Assembly: GCF_025149915.1 (NCBI RefSeq)
Contig: NZ_CP102278.1
Coordinates: 248,001 to 312,000, forward strand
From: Coprococcus eutactus
Lineage (GTDB): Bacteria > Bacillota > Clostridia > Lachnospirales > Lachnospiraceae
Length of the DNA: 64,000 nt
Reading direction: 5' to 3'
Positions 37,693 through 45,139 of this stretch are shown one piece after another (the stretch's first letter is position 1; every line of letters starts with the position of its first letter). The translations under genes were made by a program, and so were the position numbers. The notes under the pieces are model-generated. The model did not search any database. It was not told the DNA's origin and saw only the letters and a list, made by a program, of their open reading frames with translations.

Positions 37693-37739
37693 GGTTTACA
37701 TAATTATTATTAATCTTACTTTACAAATTACTTTACAAA
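37693..37739 (+). repeat. Right integrase-arm-like repeat
   Basis: GGTTTACATAA (37693-37703), 13 bases, then two CTTTACAAA units in 37717-37739, in the same orientation as the copy at 32669-32718. Confidence 0.7.
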
Positions 37740-37858
37740 AATTTTGAGTAATTGACCGAAAAACACCGATTTAGACAGATCTCACAAATATGAACAAACC
37801 CCATATTTATGCGGTCTACAGCGGTAGACAGCAAGAGAGGTGTCCAGCTAAAGGGACG

Positions 37859-37892
37859 CCCCATAAGTAACAAAATACCTTCTCCAAAAGAG
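37859..37892 (+). repeat. Right direct repeat (attR-like) of the island
   Basis: Identical over 34 bases to 32548-32581. The final AAAAGAG again forms the foot of a terminator stem. Confidence 0.9.
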
Positions 37893-37920
37893 ACAGTCGT
37901 TCGGTGACTGTCTCTTTTAT
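37886..37920 (+). terminator. Terminator rebuilt at the right island junction
   Basis: AAAAGAGACAGTC (37886-37898) pairs perfectly with GACTGTCTCTTTT (37906-37918). The stem differs from that at the left junction beyond the shared AAAAGAG. Confidence 0.9.
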
Positions 37921-37970
37921 TATATATATGCAGGTTTTGTTGTATTTGGGTAGTTAAGATATGTTTTATT

Positions 37971-37999
37971 TTGTTGCCTAATCTCTTGAAAAGTATTAA
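37971..37999 (+). promoter_or_regulatory. Promoter of the amylase gene
   Basis: TTGTTG (37971-37976), a 17-base spacer and TATTAA (37994-37999) lie about 40 bases upstream of the amylase ATG. Confidence 0.55.
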
Positions 38000-38040
38000 T
38001 ATAAAAAGAGTATGTGTATGTGCAAGGGAGATTTTATTGT

Positions 38041-40134
38041 ATGGTGGAAAAGAAAACCAATGGGCAGAAGATACACGAGTATGTATATAATGTTAAGCCT
38101 GTATTAAATAAAGGTGGACTGTTTGCGGACGGAAGCAAGTACTATGTCAGCCCACAGGAGCCGGATGCGGATCAGGATGTGAAAGTCAGATTCAGAACCA
38201 CAGCCGATAATGTGGATGAAGTATTTCTTATATATAATGAAGAAAAAGTACAGATGACAAAGGAGAGCTCCAACAGGATATTTGATTTTTATAATGCGAC
38301 TATACCCGGAGGTCTGCCATTCATAAGATATCATTTTGAAATACATTCAGGAAGAGTTACATGCTTCTATGACAAACTGGGACCTACGAAGCAGAACGAC
38401 AGAGAGTACGACTTTGAGATATGTCCGGGATTCAAGGTACCGGAGTGGGCAAAGGGCGCGGTATTCTACCAGATATTTGTGGACAGGTTCTGCAACGGCG
38501 ATTTGTCCAACGATGTGTTGGACAATGAGTATGCGTATATAGGTGCTGGTTCAGTACAGGTGAAGGATTGGAATCAGAGGCCGAGCACTATGGATGTGGG
38601 ACGTTTCTATGGCGGGGATCTGCAGGGTGTCATGGATAAGCTTGATTATCTGCAGGATCTGGGCGTGGATGTAATATACCTGAACCCTATATTCGTATCA
38701 CCGTCCAACCATAAGTACGATATACAGGATTATGATTATGTCGATCCTCATTTTGGAAGAATAGTTGACGATGAGGGCGACTGCCTTCCAGGAGGTTGTC
38801 TTGAGAACAAGCAGTCGCCAAGATATATAAACAGAGTTACAAATAAAAAGAATCTTGAGGCCAGCAATCAGCTCTTTGCCGAGCTGGTTGAGGAGATACA
38901 CAAGCGTGGCATGAAGGTCATCCTTGATGGAGTGTTCAATCACTGCGGTTCATTCAACAAATGGATGGACAGGGAGTGCATATATGAGAACCAGGAGGGC
39001 TATGAGAAGGGTGCATTTGTATCGAAGGACAGCCCCTACAACACTTTCTTCAAGTTCTACAATGACAATGCATGGCCATACAATACAACATATGATGGCT
39101 GGTGGGGGCATGATACCCTGCCAAAGCTCAACTATGAGGATTCACCTAAATTAGTTGAGTACATCATGAAGATAGCGAAAAAATGGGTGTCACCTCCATA
39201 TAATGCAGATGGATGGAGACTTGACGTGGCTGCGGATCTGGGACATTCCCCAGAGTACAACCACCAGTTCTGGCGCGAGTTCAGGAGAAATGTTAAAGAG
39301 GCAAATCCGAATGCGATAATTTTGGCTGAGCACTATGGTGATCCAAAGAGCTGGCTGAAGGGTGACCAGTGGGATACGGTCATGAACTATGATGCATTCA
39401 TGGAACCTATCACATGGTTCCTCTGCGGTGTTGAAAAGCACAGCGACGAGTTCCGCGGAGATCTGCTTGGCAACTACGATGCATTTAAGGGTGCTATGAA
39501 CTATCACATGTCCAGATTCCTTAGACCATCGATAGACGTGTCCATGAATGAGCTGTCCAACCACGACCATTCCAGATTCCTTACGAGAACCAACAGAAAG
39601 GTCGGACGACTTCACACCATGGGAGCGGATGCTGCTGATCAGGGCGTGGACAAGGGAATATTCAGACAGGCTGTTGTGTTCCAGATGACATGGCCGGGGG
39701 CTCCTACCATATATTATGGGGATGAGGCTGGTGTGTGCGGCTGGACAGACCCTGATAATAGAAGAACCTATCCGTGGGGACACGAGGATCAGGAGCTTAT
39801 ACAGTTCCACAAAGACATGATAAAGATACACAAGTCGTATGAGGCTCTTAAGTCGGGTTCTGTATTATATCTCCACGGCGGACACAAGATGCTTTGCTAT
39901 GGAAGATTTACGGACAACAAGCAGGTGGTTGTCATCATGAATACGAATTATGAGGATGTGGATCTGAAGCTTCATATCCGTCAGATAGGCGTGTATAATC
40001 ACTCGATTCTCAGAAGAGTGATGCTGACAAATGAAGAAGGCTATACGTTAGAGCCACAGGACTATATGGTGGAGCACAATGTGCTCACGATCAAAGCACC
40101 TAAGATGAGTGCCATGGTGCTTGTAAGAGCATAA
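38041..40134 (+). CDS. GH13 alpha-amylase / neopullulanase-like glycoside hydrolase
   Basis: A 697-residue cytoplasmic enzyme (no signal peptide). An N-terminal beta domain (about 1-115, CBM34-like) precedes the catalytic barrel. GH13 regions are clear: DGVFNHCG (region I), GWRLDVA with the nucleophile Asp near 392, the acid/base Glu in ILAEHYGD near 428, and SNHDHSR with the stabilising Asp near 505. The architecture fits the neopullulanase/cyclomaltodextrinase subgroup, which hydrolyses maltodextrins inside the cell. ATG 38041 is preceded by AAGGGAG. It stands alone, just outside the island, with its own promoter and terminator. Confidence 0.93.
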   Translation: MVEKKTNGQKIHEYVYNVKPVLNKGGLFADGSKYYVSPQEPDADQDVKVRFRTTADNVDEVFLIYNEEKVQMTKESSNRIFDFYNATIPGGLPFIRYHFEIHSGRVTCFYDKLGPTKQNDREYDFEICPGFKVPEWAKGAVFYQIFVDRFCNGDLSNDVLDNEYAYIGAGSVQVKDWNQRPSTMDVGRFYGGDLQGVMDKLDYLQDLGVDVIYLNPIFVSPSNHKYDIQDYDYVDPHFGRIVDDEGDCLPGGCLENKQSPRYINRVTNKKNLEASNQLFAELVEEIHKRGMKVILDGVFNHCGSFNKWMDRECIYENQEGYEKGAFVSKDSPYNTFFKFYNDNAWPYNTTYDGWWGHDTLPKLNYEDSPKLVEYIMKIAKKWVSPPYNADGWRLDVAADLGHSPEYNHQFWREFRRNVKEANPNAIILAEHYGDPKSWLKGDQWDTVMNYDAFMEPITWFLCGVEKHSDEFRGDLLGNYDAFKGAMNYHMSRFLRPSIDVSMNELSNHDHSRFLTRTNRKVGRLHTMGADAADQGVDKGIFRQAVVFQMTWPGAPTIYYGDEAGVCGWTDPDNRRTYPWGHEDQELIQFHKDMIKIHKSYEALKSGSVLYLHGGHKMLCYGRFTDNKQVVVIMNTNYEDVDLKLHIRQIGVYNHSILRRVMLTNEEGYTLEPQDYMVEHNVLTIKAPKMSAMVLVRA

Positions 40135-40163
40135 AAATCTAATAGAATATATAGTATATATTA

Positions 40164-40230
40164 AAAAATCTCCGAAAAAGATTTGAATTTGTGACAAACA
40201 GCAGGTGTTTCTTTTTCGGAGATTTTTGTG
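40164..40230. terminator. Terminator after the amylase gene
   Basis: A perfect 18-bp stem (40164-40181 with 40210-40227, core ATCTCCGAAAAAGA) with A-rich and T-rich ends, so it could act on both strands. Confidence 0.88.
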
Positions 40231-40362
40231 TATAAACAGGCGATTGATAAATGCTTTTGTAAGCTTGAAGTATAAGAGACTTAAACCACAGGTTGAATGA
40301 AAAAATAGGGATATGTGTGTATAGTGATATAAAGTGTTCAATAGGATATGAGGTGGTAAAAG

Positions 40363-40968
40363 ATGGGAATATGGTTTGGAACTACAGAAAGCAAGGGTCC
40401 ATACGGATATATGTGTACAGGCCTTTTATATTCGAAAGACGGAGATAATACGTTTGCACTGAATAAGCTGGTGCTGGTTATTGTTGATATGACGTTAAAG
40501 GAGTGTATAGAGAGGTCATTATACACTGACATGTATGAATATTCGCCAGATGAGATAATTGAAAAGGATGGGGCACACTATTGTAAATCCTTCATGGGCG
40601 ATGATATCCCGATATTGAATTACGATAAGCTGAACATTCCGCAAAGGCTTGAGTGCAAAACCGGAATTCCGGTTGGAACAGGTAACAGGATTGCCAGAAG
40701 CGAAGTGGATGTATGGGGTGAGAAATACAGAGAGCTGTATGCTTTTCTGCTTGACTTTGATAAGGATACTATGACAGGCAAAGTTTTAGGCTTTGATGGA
40801 CTAGGCAAGATATTTAGACAAAGGATGAATCCGACAGAAGGGACAGATTCTGATGACAGACTGATCCGTATTCGTGCCTCATATATAAATAGCTACCTGA
40901 ATTTCAGCTATTATAAAGATGAAAACGGGGAAATTGTATGTGAATATACGCCGATATGGACACAATAG
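40363..40968 (+). CDS. Conserved-looking protein of unknown function
   Basis: A 201-residue soluble, acidic protein with a good GAGGTGG site before the ATG. No catalytic motif or known fold was recognised. GPYGYMCTGLLY, a central CKTGIPVGTG and NSYLNFSYYKDENGE look like beta-rich segments. It lies 32 bases upstream of the kinase/phosphatase/ligase gene and is probably co-transcribed with it, so it may be an accessory factor of RNA repair; this is inference from position only. Confidence 0.6.
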   Translation: MGIWFGTTESKGPYGYMCTGLLYSKDGDNTFALNKLVLVIVDMTLKECIERSLYTDMYEYSPDEIIEKDGAHYCKSFMGDDIPILNYDKLNIPQRLECKTGIPVGTGNRIARSEVDVWGEKYRELYAFLLDFDKDTMTGKVLGFDGLGKIFRQRMNPTEGTDSDDRLIRIRASYINSYLNFSYYKDENGEIVCEYTPIWTQ

Positions 40969-41000
40969 ATAAAATAGTAGCATAAAGGGGAAAAAGTATA

Positions 41001-43217
41001 ATGAGAGTATTGCTTTTACTTAGGGGATCTGCCGGATGCGGCAAGTCCACGTGGATCGAGAAGAATAATTTAAAGCCTTATACGCTGTCGGCGGATGATA
41101 TAAGACTTCTGTGCCAGAGCCCTGTGCTGCAGGTGGATGGCACACATGGGATAAGTCAGAAGAATGATGCTGCTGTGTGGAAGACATTGTTCAGTCTTCT
41201 TGAGACGCGTATGCAGAAGGGCGAGTTCACGGTTATAGATGCCACGAACTCCAAGACATCTGAGATGAACAGATATAAGAGCATGTGTGAGACATATAGA
41301 TACAGAATATACTGTGTTGATTTCACAGATATCCCGATAGAAGAGGTAAAGCGGAGAAATGCAGGCAGGGATGAGATAAAGAGAGTGTCAGATGATGTCA
41401 TAGACAAGATGTACTCCCGGTTTAAGACACAGAAGATACCTGCGGGCATCAAGGTCATTAAGCCGGATGAGCTTGACATCATCTGGATGAAGCTCAGAGA
41501 TTTCTCAGAGTATAAGAGAATCCACCACATAGGTGACGTGCACGGCTGCTACACGGCGCTTATGAAGTATCTGGATGAGAATGGCGGAATAAAGGATGAT
41601 GAGTTCTACATATTTGTCGGTGATTACATAGACAGAGGTGTGGAGAATGCGGAGGTCGTGAACTTCCTCATCTCCATAAAGGACAGGAAGAACGTTCTCA
41701 TGCTCGAGGGCAATCATGACAAGTGGCTTTGGCTTTGGGCAAATGAGTGCACAGGCAGGTCAAGGGAGTTTGAGCTTGTCACAAGACCAATCCTCGAGAA
41801 CGCGAATGTGAACAAGAAGGATGTGAGACAGTTATACAGAAAGCTGGGACAGTGTGCTTACTACAGCTATGATGGCAATATATATCTTGTTACGCATGCG
41901 GGACTCAGCGTGGTTCCCGACAATCTCACATTTGTGGCAACTGATCAGATGATACACGGTGTCGGAGATTACAACGACTTCGAGAAGATAGCTCAGACAT
42001 TCTACGAGAAGATGCCGGAGAATTACTATCAGATCCATGGACACAGGAATACCAAGCAGCTCCCGGTCAGGGTGAACGACAGAGTGTTCAACCTTGAGGG
42101 AAGAGTCGAGTATGGCGGAGACCTCAGATGTGTTCAGGTGGATGCTGATGGAATCCATGAGATAGAGATCCACAACGATGTGTTCAAGGCACCTGAGATA
42201 CAGGAGGAGCAGACCGTTACCACAAGCTCTGTTGCAGATGTGATCATTTCCTTGCGGGGGAACAGGTACATACAGGAGAAGACATTTGGTAATATTTCGT
42301 CATTCAACTTCACGAGCAAGGCATTCAATGACAGGGTGTGGGATGAGCAGACCACAAAAGCAAGGGGCTTGTACATTGACACATTCAAGGGAAGAGTCGC
42401 AGCGAGGGCGTATGACAAGTTCTTTAATATCAATGAGCACCCTGAGACAAAGTTTGATATGCTGCAGAATAAGCTGCAGTTTCCGGTGACTGCCTATGTC
42501 AAGGAGAACGGTTTCCTGGGACTCGTGAGCTACGATGAGTACAACGACGATCTGTTGATAGCGAGCAAGTCCACTATAGAGGGTCCATTCGCCGGCTGGC
42601 TGAAGGATATGATATATGAGAAGGTGACACCGGAGAATATAGAGAATATGAAGCGGTTTGCGAAGGACAACAATGTGACATTTGTATTTGAGTGTGTTGA
42701 TATGAAGCATGATCCTCACATCATAGAGTACCCGGAGAGCAATCTGTATCTGCTTGATATAGTTTACAACCAGATAAACTATGCAAAGTACGATTACGAT
42801 GCGATGTGTGATACAGCCCACCGGTTCGGCCTGACACCAAAGAAGAAGGCTTGCGAGCTTGCAACCTGGCAGGAGTTCTATGACTGGTACTATGATATCC
42901 TTGAGGATGATTACGAGTATAACGGCAGAGTCATAGAGGGATTCGTCATCGAGGACAGCGCCGGATATATGACAAAGCTCAAGCTTGCATATTATAATTT
43001 CTGGAAGCTTATGAGGACAATATCCCATGAGGCGATCAGAAACGGATATATCAAGAGGACTTCAGCACTCACCACCCCTCTTGCAAATGAGTACTATGCG
43101 TGGGTGAGAAAGCTTCACGATACAGAGGATCCTGCAAATGTTCCGAGGGATATATGCACGCTTAGAAGATGGTTTTATAATGACAAGAAGCAGGCGGAAG
43201 GCGATAGCCTGATATAG
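41001..43217 (+). CDS. Three-domain polynucleotide kinase / metallophosphatase / RNA ligase
   Basis: A 738-residue RNA-repair enzyme. Residues 1-165 are a P-loop 5'-kinase (GSAGCGKST at 9-17, DATNSKTSEMNRY, a basic lid RRNAGRDEIKRVS). Residues 170-390 form a calcineurin-like phosphatase with GDVHG (177), GDYIDRG, GNHD, THAG and HGHRNTK, as in PNKP 2',3'-phosphatases. Residues 400-738 are a nucleotidyltransferase ligase: motif I KENG with the likely adenylated Lys near 501, motif III FVFECVD, motif IV EGFVIED and a motif V-like KLKLAYYNFWK, closest to T4 Rnl1-type ligases. Together the domains could heal and seal cleaved tRNA or other RNA. It resembles bacterial Pnkp in layout, but no Hen1 partner is present. 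Confidence 0.9.
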   Translation: MRVLLLLRGSAGCGKSTWIEKNNLKPYTLSADDIRLLCQSPVLQVDGTHGISQKNDAAVWKTLFSLLETRMQKGEFTVIDATNSKTSEMNRYKSMCETYRYRIYCVDFTDIPIEEVKRRNAGRDEIKRVSDDVIDKMYSRFKTQKIPAGIKVIKPDELDIIWMKLRDFSEYKRIHHIGDVHGCYTALMKYLDENGGIKDDEFYIFVGDYIDRGVENAEVVNFLISIKDRKNVLMLEGNHDKWLWLWANECTGRSREFELVTRPILENANVNKKDVRQLYRKLGQCAYYSYDGNIYLVTHAGLSVVPDNLTFVATDQMIHGVGDYNDFEKIAQTFYEKMPENYYQIHGHRNTKQLPVRVNDRVFNLEGRVEYGGDLRCVQVDADGIHEIEIHNDVFKAPEIQEEQTVTTSSVADVIISLRGNRYIQEKTFGNISSFNFTSKAFNDRVWDEQTTKARGLYIDTFKGRVAARAYDKFFNINEHPETKFDMLQNKLQFPVTAYVKENGFLGLVSYDEYNDDLLIASKSTIEGPFAGWLKDMIYEKVTPENIENMKRFAKDNNVTFVFECVDMKHDPHIIEYPESNLYLLDIVYNQINYAKYDYDAMCDTAHRFGLTPKKKACELATWQEFYDWYYDILEDDYEYNGRVIEGFVIEDSAGYMTKLKLAYYNFWKLMRTISHEAIRNGYIKRTSALTTPLANEYYAWVRKLHDTEDPANVPRDICTLRRWFYNDKKQAEGDSLI

Positions 43218-43346
43218 GTGATCATAAGAGGTAACACGTTGAATGCTTGACGGGTTATATCATGGCAGCAGCCTGACATAGATAATTATTCGGGCTTCTG
43301 TATACAGTTTCATTGTACGTTGAGTAGGAACGAGAGGTGGTATTGT

Positions 43347-43892
43347 ATGATATTTTATACGTCCGATCTTCATTTTGGACATGCAAATGCTATAAAATTT
43401 GATGAGAGACCATTTACAGATGTGGATGATATGGCTGATGGAATGATACATAACTGGAACAGCAGGGTAGGAAAGAATGATACAGTGTATATTCTCGGGG
43501 ATTTCTGCTTTAAATTAAAAGATCCGGAGCCGATCCTTGCAAGACTTAAAGGACGCAAACACCTCATTATTGGCAATCATGATCAGGTAATAATGGGAAG
43601 TGAGAAGCTGCAGTCCTACTTCGACGATATACAGAAGATGGACTATGTGAGCGACAGAGGCAAGCTGATAGTCATGTGTCACTTCCCGATAGCTGAGTGG
43701 AATAAGAAGAAAAGCGGGGCATACCATTTCTATGGACACATCCACAAGAGCAGTCCCGAAGTGTACAGCTTCATGACCAGTCAGGGACGTGCTTACAATG
43801 TAGGCTGCATGATCAACAACTACATGCCATGCACCGCCGACGAGATCATCCGAAATAACGAAATATATCAAGCCAGATTACAGTCAGGATAA
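43347..43892 (+). CDS. Small metallophosphoesterase
   Basis: A 181-residue calcineurin-like phosphoesterase. Metal motifs are complete: DLHFGH at the N-terminus, ILGDFCF, GNHD near 77, MCHFP and GHIHKS. The family includes small YfcE/YmdB-like phosphodiesterases acting on nucleotides or RNA ends. ATG 43347 follows GAGAGGTGG; the ORF could open at TTG 43320 but that is upstream of the site. It lies 129 bases downstream of the RNA-repair gene and may supply an extra phosphatase or phosphodiesterase step. The substrate is unknown. Confidence 0.85.
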   Translation: MIFYTSDLHFGHANAIKFDERPFTDVDDMADGMIHNWNSRVGKNDTVYILGDFCFKLKDPEPILARLKGRKHLIIGNHDQVIMGSEKLQSYFDDIQKMDYVSDRGKLIVMCHFPIAEWNKKKSGAYHFYGHIHKSSPEVYSFMTSQGRAYNVGCMINNYMPCTADEIIRNNEIYQARLQSG

Positions 43893-44018
43893 TCTGTGGA
43901 TAATTGATGCTATGTAGAAAGATGTCAGCAATCAGTAAATCAGATTTTCAAAGGTTGCCATTCCTAATTATGAAAATAATAAATGACATATAGTGCAATT
44001 TAATGCTATAAAAAACCA

Positions 44019-44284
44019 GCCCATAGGTGTTAACGAAAAAGTAGATTACCTCCGGGGAATAGAATAAAAAGCCGATGCAGCAGTGCCAGAAATCGGTAGC
44101 GCAGACTTTTCTGTATCAGCATTTTCTTGCTAAGTCGCAGGCCTCACAGCCCTTATCGAGGCCGGAGACGCATGCAGATAGAAAATGCTGAAGCAGGAAG
44201 AGGTCAAGCGTGATTTCAGACACTGCTGCATCGGCTTTTTCTGTTCCCTCGGAGGGGCACAACCTTCCGTCAGCACCTATGGGC
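44019..44284. repeat. 266-bp fold-back (imperfect palindromic) element
   Basis: Two arms centred near 44152 pair along nearly the whole length: GCCCATAGGTG (44019-44029 with 44274-44284), AAAAAGCCGATGCAGCAGTG (44066-44085 with 44221-44240, perfect 20 bp), CAGCATTTTCT (44117-44127 with 44180-44190) and GGCCTC at the tip (44140-44145 with 44158-44163). It lies between convergent genes. Both faces of the 20-bp stem carry a TTTTT, so it may terminate transcription from both sides. It could be a MITE-like insertion or a structured RNA; no clear target-site duplication is visible. Confidence 0.8.
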
Positions 44285-44293
44285 GTCCGTCAA

Positions 44294-44926
44294 CTAATTC
44301 CTCGGCGGCAGCGTAATGTAGTTCCTGTCAGATGGTTGGAACAGCTTTGGCCTGAAGTCCTCCTTGGTGAGTTCGAATATGGAGTGGGACACCAGGAAGT
44401 AGTAAGCTTCCACAGCTTGATCTACATCGATGTTCGTGATCTCCGGGCTGTTAAGGTAACCCTTGATGGCTACGGTGAGACCCATGACAAGATACTTACA
44501 TATAATGAGAGGAGACAGCATAGGGTTGGATGGAATCTGATCGGTGTCGAATATCTTCAGGTGTTCCTTGAAGAAGCTAGTGAACTGCTCGATCATGACC
44601 TGCTCAAAGCTGTTCTGTCCGGTTGTCTCGAAAAGCTTTCTGTAAAGCTTTGCTTCATTGATAATGTGGGTGAAAAGGTACTTGATCGCTTCTAGGATCA
44701 TGTTGTGTTCCAGCAGGACTTCAAGCTCCTTTGTCACTTCATTGTAAAGCATATAGTCCATCAGTTCGTATTTGTCTTTGAAATATCTATAGAAGATAGG
44801 TCTTGATATACCCACATCCTCAGCAATCATAGTAACTGTAATTTTCTCGAAAGAATACTCATTTACAAGCTTTTTAAAGCTTCTGATAATTTTGTCTTCT
44901 GTCTTTTCTTCGCTTAGATTTGGCAC
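44294..44926 (-). CDS. TetR/AcrR-family transcriptional regulator
   Basis: A 210-residue repressor. The N-terminal helix-turn-helix (KITVTMIAEDVGISRPIFYRYFKDKYELMDYM, about 28-58) is typical TetR. The rest is an all-helical ligand-binding domain. The start is GTG at 44926 with AGGAGG eight bases upstream. It is divergent from the MMPL transporter and probably represses it and itself through the dyad at 45026-45055. Confidence 0.92.
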   Translation of the reverse strand: MPNLSEEKTEDKIIRSFKKLVNEYSFEKITVTMIAEDVGISRPIFYRYFKDKYELMDYMLYNEVTKELEVLLEHNMILEAIKYLFTHIINEAKLYRKLFETTGQNSFEQVMIEQFTSFFKEHLKIFDTDQIPSNPMLSPLIICKYLVMGLTVAIKGYLNSPEITNIDVDQAVEAYYFLVSHSIFELTKEDFRPKLFQPSDRNYITLPPRN

Positions 44927-45025
44927 TTCCCAAACCTCCTTTTTAGTCTATATATGACAGTTCCAAGTGAATCTGTTTATCAGATGTATGACCAAATGTT
45001 CCAATTTTGAATATGTGTTCATACG

Positions 45026-45055
45026 TTTGTTACAGATTACCATATTTGTAACAAA
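45026..45055. promoter_or_regulatory. Candidate TetR operator between the regulator and the MMPL gene
   Basis: TTTGTTACA (45026-45034) is inverted as TGTAACAAA (45047-45055) with a 12-base spacer, in the divergent gap where a TetR operator is expected. Confidence 0.6.
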
Positions 45056-45105
45056 ATGTAAACGTTTTCGTATTTTGAGTAGTTTATTAAAAAAAAATCA
45101 GGTTG

Positions 45106-45111
45106 TATAAT
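45106..45111 (+). promoter_or_regulatory. -10 box of the MMPL transporter promoter
   Basis: A perfect TATAAT lies 28 bases before the start codon. No good -35 box is at the right distance, which fits a regulated promoter. Confidence 0.5.
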
Positions 45112-45139
45112 CCACCACAGAATAGAAAAAGGAGATGTT

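Larger units (their letters stand above)
32548..37892. mobile_element. 5.3-kb degraded integrative island bounded by 34-bp direct repeats
   Basis: Two identical 34-bp repeats (32548-32581 and 37859-37892) enclose a segment whose contents differ from the flanking housekeeping genes: it is AT-rich, has long gaps and many broken genes. Just inside each end lies the same compound motif: GGTTTACATAA followed 13-16 bases later by two CTTTACAAA units (32669-32718 and 37693-37739), like integrase arm-binding sites. No integrase or relaxase remains. Cargo: NYN/PIN-like pseudogene, zinc-ribbon protein, metallophosphoesterase pseudogene, ADP-ribosylglycohydrolase pseudogene, phosphatase pseudogene, HD protein and an IS256 fragment. 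The direct repeats and arm motifs are seen; integration by a tyrosine recombinase is inferred. Confidence 0.75.

Noticed and set aside
44210..44695. 161-codon plus-strand ORF opposite the TetR gene
   Set aside because: It is antisense to an intact TetR coding region and begins inside the fold-back element; no domain is recognisable.
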